Assembly (NCBI RefSeq): GCF_023074175.1
Contig: NZ_JADPKS010000078.1
Span: 62,001-126,000 of the forward strand
Length of the DNA stretch: 64,000 nucleotides
From: Bradyrhizobium sp. 139
GTDB lineage: Bacteria; Pseudomonadota; Alphaproteobacteria; Rhizobiales; Xanthobacteraceae
Direction of reading: 5' to 3'
Position numbers and translations under genes: made by a program. The notes under the pieces were generated by a model. It did not search any database, was not told the origin of the DNA, and saw nothing but the letters and a program-made list of their open reading frames with translations. Shown here piece by piece: positions 8,225-15,576 of the stretch. Numbering within the stretch: the first letter of the stretch is position 1; every line of letters starts with the position of its first letter.

Positions 8225-10690
8225 ATGGGCAAGCCGAGAAACAAACGAAGCTTGTTGATGGCCTCGGCGTCGACGGGGCTGCTGTCTGGGTTGGTCTTGG
8301 CGACTCATGCCGGGGCCGCGCAGGACGAGCAGACCAACGTCCAGAACCTGCCGCCGGTCGAAGTGACGGCGCCGCCGCCGGCGACCGTGAGGCGAGTTGC
8401 GCCACCGCGACCGGTCGCGCGCGTCGGGGCGCCGTCCTCCGCCAGCCCGAGGACACGCCTTTACGTCTACCCGACCTCGCCGGGCACCGGCCGAGGTATC
8501 GAGGTCGACAAGGTCCCTTCAGCGATCAACGCCGTCGATGCCAGCCAGATCAAGCGCACCGGTTCGCTGAACGTCACCGACGCGCTGCGCGACAACATCG
8601 CCGGAATCAACATCACCGAAGTCACCGGCAATCCGTTTCAGCCGGATGTCGAATTCCGCGGCTTTGTCGCCTCGCCCGTAACCGGCACGCCGCAGGGCCT
8701 TGCGGTGTACCAGAACGGCGTCCGCATCAACGAGGCCTTCTCGGACGCCGTCAACTGGGACCTGATCCCGACCGCGGCTATCAGGTCGGTGACGCTGGTG
8801 ACCAATAATCCCGCCTTCGGCCTCAACGCGCTGGGCGGCGCGATCAATTTGCAAATGAAGGACGGCTTCACCTATCAGGGCGCCGAGATCGACATGATGG
8901 GCGGCTCGTTCGGCCGCATCCAGGGCTCGGCGCAATGGGGCAAGCAGGTCGACAAGAACTACGGCGTCTATGCCGCGCTCGAAGGCCTGCACGACAACGG
9001 CTTCCGCAATTTCTCCCAATCGGACGTGCGGCGCTTCTACGGCGACGTCGGCTACAAGGCCGGCGACAGCGAATTCCACGCCAACATGGGCATCGCCAAG
9101 AACGATTTCGGCGCCAGCGCCACCGTTCCGGCCGAGCTGCTCGACAAATATTGGGGCGCGACCTACACGACGCCGCAGACCACCTCCAACCGCGTCGGCT
9201 ATCTCAACCTGACCGGAAAGGTCGATGCGACGCCGACCTGGACGCTCGAAGGCACCGCCCATGTGCGCAGGTACGAGCAGAAGCTCGTCGACGGCAATCC
9301 GACCGACGTGCAGGAGTGCGCCATTGCAGGGCTGCTGTGCTTCGGCGACGACACGACGCCGGCGAACGGCACGAACGGCGCGCAGCTTGTCAATCCGTAT
9401 CCTTCGGGGACCATCCTCGGCGAGATCGACCGGAGCACGATACGCTCGACCAGCTTCGGCGTATCAGGGCAGGCCACCAACACCGATCAACTGTTCGGGC
9501 ACGACAACCGTTTCGTGATGGGCGCAACCTATGACGCCGGTGTCACGCGCTACAACGCCACCGCCGAGATCGGCTCGATCGGAGAAAACTATGTGGTCAG
9601 CGGCAGCGGCGTATTCCTGGGTGCGACCGGCACACCAGACCCCATTGCCGGTCCTGTCTCGCTGCGGACCGTCAATCAATATAACGGCCTGTACGCAATG
9701 GACACGTTCAACGTCACGGATGCCTTTGCCATCACGGGCGGCGGCCGATTCAATGTGGCACGTATTACCCTGGAGGATCAGCTCGGCACCGCGCTCAACG
9801 GCGATCACACCTTCACCCGCTTCAACCCGGTGATCGGCGGCACCTACAAGATCACACCCGAGCTGACCGCCTATGCCGGCTATTCCGAGGCCAACCGCGT
9901 GCCGACGCCGCTCGAGCTCGGCTGCTCCGATCCTGCCCGTCCCTGTCTCATCGCCGCGTTTCTCGTCTCCGATCCGCCGTTGAAGCAGGTGGTGTCCAAG
10001 ACCGTGGAAGCGGGCCTGCGCGGCACCCGGGAGCTGAACATCGGCTCGCTCGGCTGGAAGATCGGCGGCTTCCGCGCCACCAATCATGACGACATCGTCG
10101 CGATCCCCGTTCCCGGCCGGACCGGCTTTGGCTATTTTTCCAATGTCGGCCGTACCAGGCGGCAGGGGTTCGAGGCCGAGGTCAACATCAAGTCGCCGAC
10201 GTTCCAATTCCAGGCGAGCTACGCCTTCGTCGATGCGCGCTTTCTGGACGCATTGACCATCGGCTCCAACAGTCCGTTCGCCGATGCCGACGGCAACATC
10301 CAGGTCTCGCCCGGCAACCAGCTTCCCGCCATCCCGCGCCACCGCGTCAAGATCGGCATCGACTATGCCGTGACCGACGTCTGGAAGGTCGGCGGTAACG
10401 CGCTGTTCGTTTCCAGCCAATATCCGGTCGGCGACGAGTCCAACCAATATGCGAAGCTGCCGTCCTATACGGTCTTCAATCTCCACACCTCGTACCAGGT
10501 CACGAAGAACATCCAGCTCTACGGCAGGGTCGACAATATTTTCGACAGGCGCTACGCGAGCTACGGACAGTTCTTCGATCGCGAAGCCCTGCCGAACTTC
10601 ACCAATGGCGGCGCCGAGTTCACCGATCCGCGCTCGCTCAGCCCGGCAAGGCCAAGGGCGTTCTATGCGGGAATGCGGGTGACGTTCTGA
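8225..10690 (+). CDS. TonB-dependent outer-membrane receptor (LutH-like by context)
   Basis: 821 residues from the ATG at 8225 (GGGGAGG just upstream). Signal peptide (about residues 1-32), a short linker with VEVTAPPP as a TonB-box-like motif, a Pro/Arg-rich stretch, a plug domain (GSLNVTDALRDNIAGINI... FGLNALGGAINLQMKDGF, about 100-230), and a long beta-barrel ending RAFYAGMRVTF with the aromatic terminus used for membrane insertion. It imports a scarce ligand across the outer membrane using TonB energy. It follows the sensor kinase by 150 bp. The nearby PQQ-associated ABC genes make lanthanide-chelate uptake (as LutH) plausible; the ligand cannot be read from sequence. Confidence 0.88.
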   Translation: MGKPRNKRSLLMASASTGLLSGLVLATHAGAAQDEQTNVQNLPPVEVTAPPPATVRRVAPPRPVARVGAPSSASPRTRLYVYPTSPGTGRGIEVDKVPSAINAVDASQIKRTGSLNVTDALRDNIAGINITEVTGNPFQPDVEFRGFVASPVTGTPQGLAVYQNGVRINEAFSDAVNWDLIPTAAIRSVTLVTNNPAFGLNALGGAINLQMKDGFTYQGAEIDMMGGSFGRIQGSAQWGKQVDKNYGVYAALEGLHDNGFRNFSQSDVRRFYGDVGYKAGDSEFHANMGIAKNDFGASATVPAELLDKYWGATYTTPQTTSNRVGYLNLTGKVDATPTWTLEGTAHVRRYEQKLVDGNPTDVQECAIAGLLCFGDDTTPANGTNGAQLVNPYPSGTILGEIDRSTIRSTSFGVSGQATNTDQLFGHDNRFVMGATYDAGVTRYNATAEIGSIGENYVVSGSGVFLGATGTPDPIAGPVSLRTVNQYNGLYAMDTFNVTDAFAITGGGRFNVARITLEDQLGTALNGDHTFTRFNPVIGGTYKITPELTAYAGYSEANRVPTPLELGCSDPARPCLIAAFLVSDPPLKQVVSKTVEAGLRGTRELNIGSLGWKIGGFRATNHDDIVAIPVPGRTGFGYFSNVGRTRRQGFEAEVNIKSPTFQFQASYAFVDARFLDALTIGSNSPFADADGNIQVSPGNQLPAIPRHRVKIGIDYAVTDVWKVGGNALFVSSQYPVGDESNQYAKLPSYTVFNLHTSYQVTKNIQLYGRVDNIFDRRYASYGQFFDREALPNFTNGGAEFTDPRSLSPARPRAFYAGMRVTF

Positions 10691-10697
10691 TCTTGGC

Positions 10698-10816
10698 TCA
10701 GTAAGCCCAAGACTTCAGTAAGCCCAAGACTTCAGCAAGCCCAAGACTTCAGCAAGCCCAAGACTTCAGCAAGCCCAAGGCTTCAGTAAGCCCAAGGCTG
10801 CAGTAAGTCCGGGCTG
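10698..10816. repeat. 17-bp tandem repeat, about seven units
   Basis: Seven consecutive units of about 17 bp with consensus TCAGYAAGCCCAAGRCT start 7 bp after the TonB-receptor stop. Six units are exact 17-mers differing only at positions 5 and 15; the seventh (10800-10816) is degenerate. The repeat is not coding. Units carry no obvious internal hairpin, so it is not a simple terminator. Possible roles: a variable-number locus or a protein-binding array; both are guesses. Confidence 0.9.
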
Positions 10817-10950
10817 GTGGGTGACGAGGAGGCTGGGCTTTTGCCGCCGCCCTGAGTGGCGTGTCGCCACGGCTCCGTTCTACCTCTGGCCGATTGACTC
10901 ATTGTTCACGTTTTGTTCTTATGCTGGTCGTCCAGCCGAGGGAGCCAGCC

Positions 10951-11250
10951 ATGGACAATCGCATCAATGGAATCCGCAGAGTCATCAGAGCATTACGGGT
11001 CAGCATGCGTGAGGCTGAGGCCATCATGCATGAGCAAATCAACAGGGACGAAGACTGCACCTTCGTCGCCGGGGATGTCATGAAGATGCGCACGGTGATG
11101 AGCGGGCTTGTCCAGGAGCGGGCCGCTCTCGGTGACACCGACCCGATCGTCGTCGCCAGCCTCTTCGTCCCCCGCCGGCAACCGACGCCGCCGCGCCTCC
11201 GCGTCGAGAGGCGTCGTCTTGTCCCGCCGCGAGAAGTGGCACAGGCATGA
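10951..11250 (+). CDS. Hypothetical protein, 99 aa
   Basis: The ATG at 10951 is preceded by GAGGGAGCC. The product (MDNRINGIRRVIRALRVSMR...) is helical and charged in its first two thirds, then has a Pro/Arg-rich tail (PRRQPTPPRLRVERRRLVPP). No membrane segment or signal. It is coupled by an ATGA overlap to the next gene. I do not recognise a characterised family. The Arg-rich tail could contact nucleic acid, but that is speculative. Confidence 0.6.
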   Translation: MDNRINGIRRVIRALRVSMREAEAIMHEQINRDEDCTFVAGDVMKMRTVMSGLVQERAALGDTDPIVVASLFVPRRQPTPPRLRVERRRLVPPREVAQA

Positions 11251-11480
11251 AGGGAGAGAGGCCGATCTACTTCTCCGACATGCAGGCGCCACCGGAATTC
11301 CTGAAAGCTCTCGATCATGTGCGGCGCCTGTCTTGTCACGAAGGCTGGTGCCGCATGCACATTGAGGCCATCCAGGTCGCGATCGATCAGTATGCGGAAG
11401 CGGCTCTCGGCAATCGGGAGTTCTTCCTCAACAAGCCGCACAGCATCGGCGGAACTCGCGGCAGCGGCGACGTGCCGTGA
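11247..11480 (+). CDS. Hypothetical protein, 77 aa, coupled to the preceding gene
   Basis: The ATG overlaps the stop of the preceding gene (ATGA), implying translational coupling. The product has two cysteines close together (LSCHEGWCRMHIEAIQ, about residues 29-37) next to a histidine, which could form a small metal or disulfide site, then an amphipathic helix (AIDQYAEAALGNREFFL). No recognised family. The pair occupies the gap between the tandem repeat and the convergent methyltransferase gene. Confidence 0.6.
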   Translation: MKGERPIYFSDMQAPPEFLKALDHVRRLSCHEGWCRMHIEAIQVAIDQYAEAALGNREFFLNKPHSIGGTRGSGDVP

Positions 11481-11490
11481 CATCGAGGAC

Positions 11491-12114
11491 CTATGACATC
11501 CTGATAAAGCTGCTGAACTGAAAATTCTGCACCGATTGCCACGGCGTCGCATGCTGATGACGGCGATGATCCGTCAATTTGAAGCCGGCGCCGAGCAGCG
11601 CGGCGATACTGTCGGCGCTGTGACGCGTCACCGGCAGGCCGCTGCATTTCTCCGGACCATCGACCGCAAATGTGCCAATGATGACATGGCCGCCGATCTT
11701 CACGGCTCGTCTGATACATCCGACATAAGCCGCTTGTTCTTCAGGCGCGCTGAGAAAATGAAACGCCGCGCGGTCATGCCAGACATCGTATGTCCGCTTT
11801 GGCTGCCACGCCGTCACGTCCGCCACGATCCAGTCCACGCCGTCGCTGGCGGCGCCGAGCCGCGCCCGCGACGCGGCGAGGGCTGCGTTGGATAGATCGA
11901 GCACGGTGACACCCGTATATCCGGCGGACAGCAGGGCATCGACCAGTCGGGATGTCCCGCCGCCGATATCAACAATCGCCGACGTTGGTCCTGCGCCGGT
12001 GAGCGCGATCAACTCGATCGATGGTGACGGGCTCTCCTGGAACCAGCTGACCTCGCGTTCGCCTTTGCTTTCGTATACAGCCTGCCAATGGGCCGCACGA
12101 CCTGAACTCGTCAC
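11491..12114 (-). CDS. Class I SAM-dependent methyltransferase
   Basis: 207 residues from a GTG at 12114 with AAAGGA nine bases upstream; a TTG at 12171 would add 19 Arg/Lys-rich residues. SAM-binding motif I is AIVDIGGGTSRLVDALL (about residues 45-61), motif II VTVLDLSNAALAASRARL, and the acidic motif WIVADVTAW. The early VYESKGEREVSWFQ is characteristic of a small-molecule methyltransferase group annotated only as class I SAM-dependent. Substrate unknown. It is convergent with the two small genes to its left (stops 10 bp apart). Confidence 0.82.
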   Translation of the reverse strand: MTSSGRAAHWQAVYESKGEREVSWFQESPSPSIELIALTGAGPTSAIVDIGGGTSRLVDALLSAGYTGVTVLDLSNAALAASRARLGAASDGVDWIVADVTAWQPKRTYDVWHDRAAFHFLSAPEEQAAYVGCIRRAVKIGGHVIIGTFAVDGPEKCSGLPVTRHSADSIAALLGAGFKLTDHRRHQHATPWQSVQNFQFSSFIRMS

Positions 12115-12350
12115 GACGCCTGATCCTTTCCGTGCTGATTTCCGCGATCCTCGACCACGAGCATCACTCAACGCATCCGTGTTCTCGCCCTGGACCCGGA
12201 CGGCGATCTCGTCAGGCGGCTTCGCGGGCGCGCGCGGGCGAGGCTTGGCCCGCGCTGCATTTTACCAGTCAGAAACCATAGCAAATGATCCAAAAACTTT
12301 AACGAAACTCTTCAGCCGTGTCTGCGTCGGTTTGCCGGAGGGCCCGTCTG

Positions 12351-12518
12351 ATGACCGAGCAACAATTGAGAGAGCAGGAATTTCAGATCGCGCGATACAG
12401 GCATTTGGAGCGCGAAGTCACCGATCCGCTTGCCGCCTGCCTGCTTCACAGCATCATCGAGGACCTTGAAGCCGAGTTGCGAAGGAACCGACCGGATTGG
12501 CACGGGCCGTGCGATTAA
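12351..12518 (+). CDS. Small hypothetical protein, 55 aa
   Basis: The ATG at 12351 follows CCGGAGGGCC with good spacing. The product, MTEQQLREQEFQIARYRHLE followed by about 35 more residues, is a predicted helical hairpin rich in Glu and Arg, without cysteine clusters or membrane segments. It stands alone between the leftward methyltransferase gene and the GrlR-domain gene. Function unknown. Coding status rests on the ribosome binding site and the amphipathic pattern. Confidence 0.5.
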   Translation: MTEQQLREQEFQIARYRHLEREVTDPLAACLLHSIIEDLEAELRRNRPDWHGPCD

Positions 12519-12579
12519 CGGTTTCTTAGCGCTAATCATGCGCATTGTTGGGAGGGGGACACCAGGGGAGGCTGCTCCC

Positions 12580-12987
12580 ATGCTGAAGGACGGCACCTAT
12601 GCGGCGTGGCACAAGACGCCGCTCGACCAGGGTACCGGGATCGTCCATGTCGCAGACGGACAAGTCTGGGGCTGCGACAGCCTGATGACGTATCACGGCT
12701 CCTGCAAGGTCGATGGCGATCGCTTCACCGCCACCGTGTCGACGAAGCGCCATACCGACGGATGTGCAACGGTCTTCGGCGTCGATGATGAGCTCACGCT
12801 GGACATCGAGGGGAACTGCCCCGGCAAGCTCGCGACTTACACGGCGACGGCAGCGCAGGTGCCGGGAATGATCCTCCAGGGGACACTGATTCTGACGCAA
12901 CAGCAGCCGCCCGCACGTGAACGGACCGAGCAGGCAGTGGCGTTCAATCCCGACAAACTTCCGAAATTGCCGAAGCACCCGCGCTGA
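12580..12987 (+). CDS. GrlR-domain regulatory protein
   Basis: 135 residues; ATG at 12580 with GGGGAG nine bases upstream. The sequence LKDGTYAAWHKTPLDQGTGI, then VHVADGQVWGCDSLMTYHGS and VDGDRFTATVSTKRH, matches the small beta-barrel GrlR fold (named after the negative regulator of the enteropathogen LEE type III secretion genes). Such stand-alone GrlR-domain proteins are common in Bradyrhizobium and have no proven target there. Four cysteines, including GDSLM-near and NCPG positions, are unusual for the group and could form disulfides. The C-terminal 25 residues (ARERTEQAVAFNPDKLPKLP) lie outside the domain. Confidence 0.7.
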   Translation: MLKDGTYAAWHKTPLDQGTGIVHVADGQVWGCDSLMTYHGSCKVDGDRFTATVSTKRHTDGCATVFGVDDELTLDIEGNCPGKLATYTATAAQVPGMILQGTLILTQQQPPARERTEQAVAFNPDKLPKLPKHPR

Positions 12988-13339
12988 TCGCGGGCGCCGG
13001 CGAGCCGGACCATCTCGGCTATGAAGCGAAGCAAAAGGGTTGCTCAAGGCTGCGCGCGTCCACGCCCGGCCCAGCGAGGCCTCGAATGTCGTCAGCTTCT
13101 GGGCCCATCGCGGTCATTGCAGGGATAAAGGCCGATGGCGGCTTTCTGGCCCTAAGCCGAAGAGCGCATCAGCCGCCGTGATGTCCGCTGTCGCTGGTAA
13201 ACCGGATGACGAGCTGCACTTGCCTCGATCGCTGCATTTGACCCCGAAGCAGACGAAGCCTTGGGAAGGTATACGACGGCCGAACCCGTCGAACTGGGCC
13301 AAGCACTAGCGGGAACGCAACAACGCTCGTGGTGAGCTC
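12988..13339. repeat. Non-coding stretch with degenerate repeat shared with 15990-16110
   Basis: No convincing gene. A 270-bp open frame (13040-13309) has no ribosome binding site and a low-complexity product, so I treat it as chance. The segment 13140-13220 (GGCCCTAAGCCGAAG... TGATGTCCGCTGTC... AAACCGGATG) aligns with 15993-16055 (GGCCCTCGGCCGAAG... TTATGTCGGTTGTC... AAACCGGATG). Related words (ATGTCCGCTT) occur near 34780-34840. These look like copies of one degenerate intergenic repeat family. Confidence 0.5.
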
Positions 13340-13669
13340 TTAGTCAGTGTTTCTGACCGCCTCGGCCAACATGGAGTAGAGCTGCTGCTTGCTGAATTCC
13401 TTGGGCTGCTGCCTCCGCGCTGTGTTCCGCGACACTTTCCGTGCGACTGGACGGGCGCAGGCTGCCGACGACGTCGGCCTCAGCTTCGGGGGCGGCCTTA
13501 TCTTAGGCGTTGCTGTGGGCGGCTTGTGGCCGCGCTTCAGGCCCAGACGGGTCAGCATGCCGCAGACCGCGTTACGACTGCACCCGATACGACGCGCAAT
13601 CTGCGCCGCGCTCTGTCCTGCGGACCAGAGCCTATTGAGGAGCGCTATGTCTTTCGTATCCCAGCCCAT
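13340..13669 (-). CDS. Short GcrA-like protein (N-terminal DNA-binding domain only)
   Basis: 109 residues. The N-terminal 50 residues (MGWDTKDIALLNRLWSAGQS, then AAQIARRIGCSRNAVCGMLTRLGL) match the DNA-binding helix-turn-helix of GcrA, the alphaproteobacterial cell-cycle regulator. The usual cysteine/histidine C-terminal sigma70-contact region is absent. Instead there is a Pro/Lys/Arg-rich tail ending FSKQQLYSMLAEAVRNTD. There is no clear ribosome binding site, but a perfect TATAAT lies about 9 bases before the ATG (complement 13678-13683), so the message could be leaderless. Role inferred: DNA binding, possibly competing with full-length GcrA. Confidence 0.68.
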   Translation of the reverse strand: MGWDTKDIALLNRLWSAGQSAAQIARRIGCSRNAVCGMLTRLGLKRGHKPPTATPKIRPPPKLRPTSSAACARPVARKVSRNTARRQQPKEFSKQQLYSMLAEAVRNTD

Positions 13670-13707
13670 GACAAGATATTATAGCGCTGACTGCCGAACA
13701 CGCTAGT

Positions 13708-13884
13708 CTAGTCTTCGTCCGGCTCGCGCACGACCGGCGGTTCGTCAGCGTCATCTTCCTCTTCGTCGTCTTCGTCCTCCTCGTCTTCATCGGGATCTCT
13801 TGGCGGCATCGCGGTGCCCATAAGCACGAGCGTTGTCCGGTAAATCGCTGTGGTGGAAAATGCTTCGGAGGTGTGTTGCTTCAT
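13708..13884 (-). CDS. Small acidic protein with Asp/Glu tract
   Basis: 58 residues from the ATG at 13884, preceded by AAGGAG at ten bases. The N-terminal half is MKQHTSEAFSTTAIYRTTLV, mildly hydrophobic; the C-terminal half is almost wholly acidic (RDPDEDEEDEDDEEEDDADE) and ends PPVVREPDED. Similar short acid-rich proteins are frequent in Bradyrhizobium but uncharacterised. The tract could mimic DNA, bind cations or buffer basic proteins; none of this is shown. An internal ATG (MGTAMPP) is an alternative start. Confidence 0.55.
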   Translation of the reverse strand: MKQHTSEAFSTTAIYRTTLVLMGTAMPPRDPDEDEEDEDDEEEDDADEPPVVREPDED

Positions 13885-14036
13885 GTTGCTGCTACTCCTT
13901 GAAAACCACGCGCAGTCGCATATTCCTGAAGGACGGCACGCGCATGTCCAGGGCGCGATCGCTGCAGACGGGGACATCAAGTCGATGACGACATGAGGAA
14001 GGGTGGCATCCGCCGCGCAAATGGCGGCGTTTTCGG

Positions 14037-14348
14037 CTACTTTATGCCCGAGTACTCATTCGGCTCTATGTTCACCAAAACCTCGCCGCTGGTGATTTCG
14101 GGAACTCCAAGATCGAGGTCATGTAGACTTGCTTGAACAAACGCCAGTATCTTGGCGTTCACTGCATTGGCGCTTTCGCGGTCGTCAAATATCATCACGG
14201 CGATACCAACGCCGTCGCCGGCATCCAGCACATAGTAAGATCTGAATCCGCGCGATTGCCTTAGGATCTGGCCGACGCCGCTCTTGGCGCGGCGAGCGGC
14301 GTCCGCTACCGAACGAACCTTGGTGTACTTGCGCATGACCATGTACAT
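14037..14348 (-). CDS. Small alpha/beta-barrel (monooxygenase-like) hypothetical protein
   Basis: 103 residues; in-frame ATGs at 14348, 14342 and 14336 leave the exact start open. The pattern MRKYTKVRSVADAARRAKSG, then LRQSRGFRSYYVLDAGDGVG and AVMIFDDRESANAVNAKILA, fits the dimeric ferredoxin-like alpha/beta-barrel fold of antibiotic-biosynthesis-monooxygenase-type proteins: strand with R-K-Y, a GFRSYY second strand, and a VMIFDD third strand. No catalytic role is evident. The C-terminus (EITSGEVLVNIEPNEYSGIK) is strand-rich. It stands alone between the acidic-protein gene and the dodecin pseudogene. Confidence 0.6.
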   Translation of the reverse strand: MYMVMRKYTKVRSVADAARRAKSGVGQILRQSRGFRSYYVLDAGDGVGIAVMIFDDRESANAVNAKILAFVQASLHDLDLGVPEITSGEVLVNIEPNEYSGIK

Positions 14349-14512
14349 GAGGCCACCAGCGCCACACGCCCCAACGCATCAAAGCATATCGGTCCCAGTC
14401 GGACTAGGGCCAATTTCCGAGATGGGCCACAGTGTCCGGTTGGGCGGACCGCGCAACGCGCTTTTTCCAATGAGTCCTCCTCGCCCTGCAAGTGGGGGCG
14501 AGGTGCTGAGGC

Positions 14513-14726
14513 TCAGGAGCCCTCGAACTTGAACGATACGTTGAGCTTGGCGTGATAGGCCTCGACTTTTCCCTTGTCATCCAGCTGCATATCGATCTTG
14601 ACGACCTCTGCAATGCGAAGGTCTCGAAGAGATTTTGCAGCTGCTCAACCGCATTCGCGGCCGCCTTCTCCCATGACTCGTTGCTGGTACCGACAGTTCA
14701 ACGACCTTGTAGACGCTGTCAGGCAT
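14513..14726 (-). pseudogene. Dodecin gene broken by two single-base losses
   Basis: Starting at the ATG at 14726 (GGAGG six bases upstream), the frame reads MPDSVYKVVEL as dodecin does, then shifts. Restoring one base near 14694 recovers GTSNESWEKAAANAVEQ, and restoring one near 14641 recovers AAKSLRDLRIAEVVKIDMQL and the usual ending AYHAKLNVSFKFEGS followed by a stop at 14513-14515. With two added bases the length is 71 residues, the normal dodecin size. Dodecins are dodecameric flavin-storage proteins. Both lesions are loss of one G from a GG, so either true decay or sequencing error is possible. Confidence 0.85.
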
Positions 14727-14765
14727 GTCGTCCTCCTGTCCGGTATGACCCAGGAAATTTAGCAT

Positions 14766-15083
14766 CAGGGTCTCGACGCCGATACGTCTCGGGGATGCCG
14801 CCCGGAGCCGGGAAGGGACAAAACTGCATTAGGCGGAGGGCGGCTTTGGCCCGAGCTAACCTGCCGGACCAGCGCCATCATGTCCGTGTTGAGGTCTATG
14901 CCAACAACCTCCCGACGGCCCCCGTTCATCCAACAGCCGCGCCACGACGCCGGTTCCGCAGGCGACATCGACTACGCTTTCCCCCTTTGTCGGTCTGGTA
15001 CGGTCGAGCAGATCCTTGGCCCAAATCGACGTGATGGCGGGGACGAGATAGCGCTCATAGAGCTCAGGGGCGGTGGCATCCAT
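14766..15083 (-). pseudogene. SAM-dependent methyltransferase remnant (frameshift and C-terminal loss)
   Basis: From the ATG at 15083 the frame reads MDATAPELYERYLVPAITSI, then KGESVVDVACGTGVVARLLDERG: the N-terminal part and motif I of a UbiE-like methyltransferase. At a run of five Gs near 14936 the frame is lost. The -1 frame continues REVVGIDLNTDMMALVRQ, which is motif II, and similarity ends soon after, near 14820. About 150-200 C-terminal residues expected for the family are missing. This is therefore a fragment, not a functional gene. It lies directly upstream of the dodecin pseudogene on the same strand. Confidence 0.75.
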
Positions 15084-15372
15084 CTGGCAATGCTCACGCG
15101 CTACCATGAAAACTTCCGAAAATGCCCAGGGTGAAAACGCCAGAAAAGCAATGCCAGAAAAAGAATGAGAAAGTTATGCCTGTGCTGGCCGATATGACCA
15201 ACCGGCACAAGGTCTCCGCAAACTCTGCTTGTGACTCTTTACCGACATTCGAACTGCATCGCGCGAGCCATGTGGTGGCAAGCTTTTCAAAAAGATGCAG
15301 TGGTACTGTCCCTTTGACCCCCAAATTCATGGTGATAGTGTCATAACCGCGCGGTCTGTCCGGGAGGACACA
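15084..15372. other. Intergenic region without recognised gene
   Basis: 289 bp between the methyltransferase remnant and the next small gene. It is more A-rich than its surroundings in 15120-15185. No convincing start, ribosome binding site or conserved product was seen on either strand. Confidence 0.5.
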
Positions 15373-15576
15373 ATGGGATGGTTTGACCGGCTGTTTGGAA
15401 GGACGTCGGCGCCTGCTACCCGGCTCTTTGCGAGATTTAGGCGGAAATCACGGGCACCGACAGATCCTGATCTTCTGAAGATTGCCAAAGACCGAAAAAA
15501 GCATATTTCGCGGAGAGCCGTGAGAGATGAATATAATCGGCTGCTTTTGGAGAAGTACGCGCACGACAAGTCCTGA
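15373..15576 (+). CDS. Small basic hypothetical protein, 67 aa
   Basis: The ATG at 15373 has a strong GGGAGGAC ribosome binding site; an upstream in-frame ATG lacks one. The product begins MGWFDRLFGRTSAPATRLFA with an amphipathic aromatic N-terminus, then a strongly basic middle (FRRKSRAP, KDRKKHISRRAVRDEYNRLL). No family recognised. The Trp/Phe-rich start could associate with membrane and the basic part with nucleic acid, but no function can be assigned. Confidence 0.55.
   Translation: MGWFDRLFGRTSAPATRLFARFRRKSRAPTDPDLLKIAKDRKKHISRRAVRDEYNRLLLEKYAHDKS

Noticed and set aside
13040..13309. A 90-codon frame between the GrlR-domain and GcrA-like genes
   Set aside because: No ribosome binding site, and it overlaps a degenerate repeat that recurs elsewhere.
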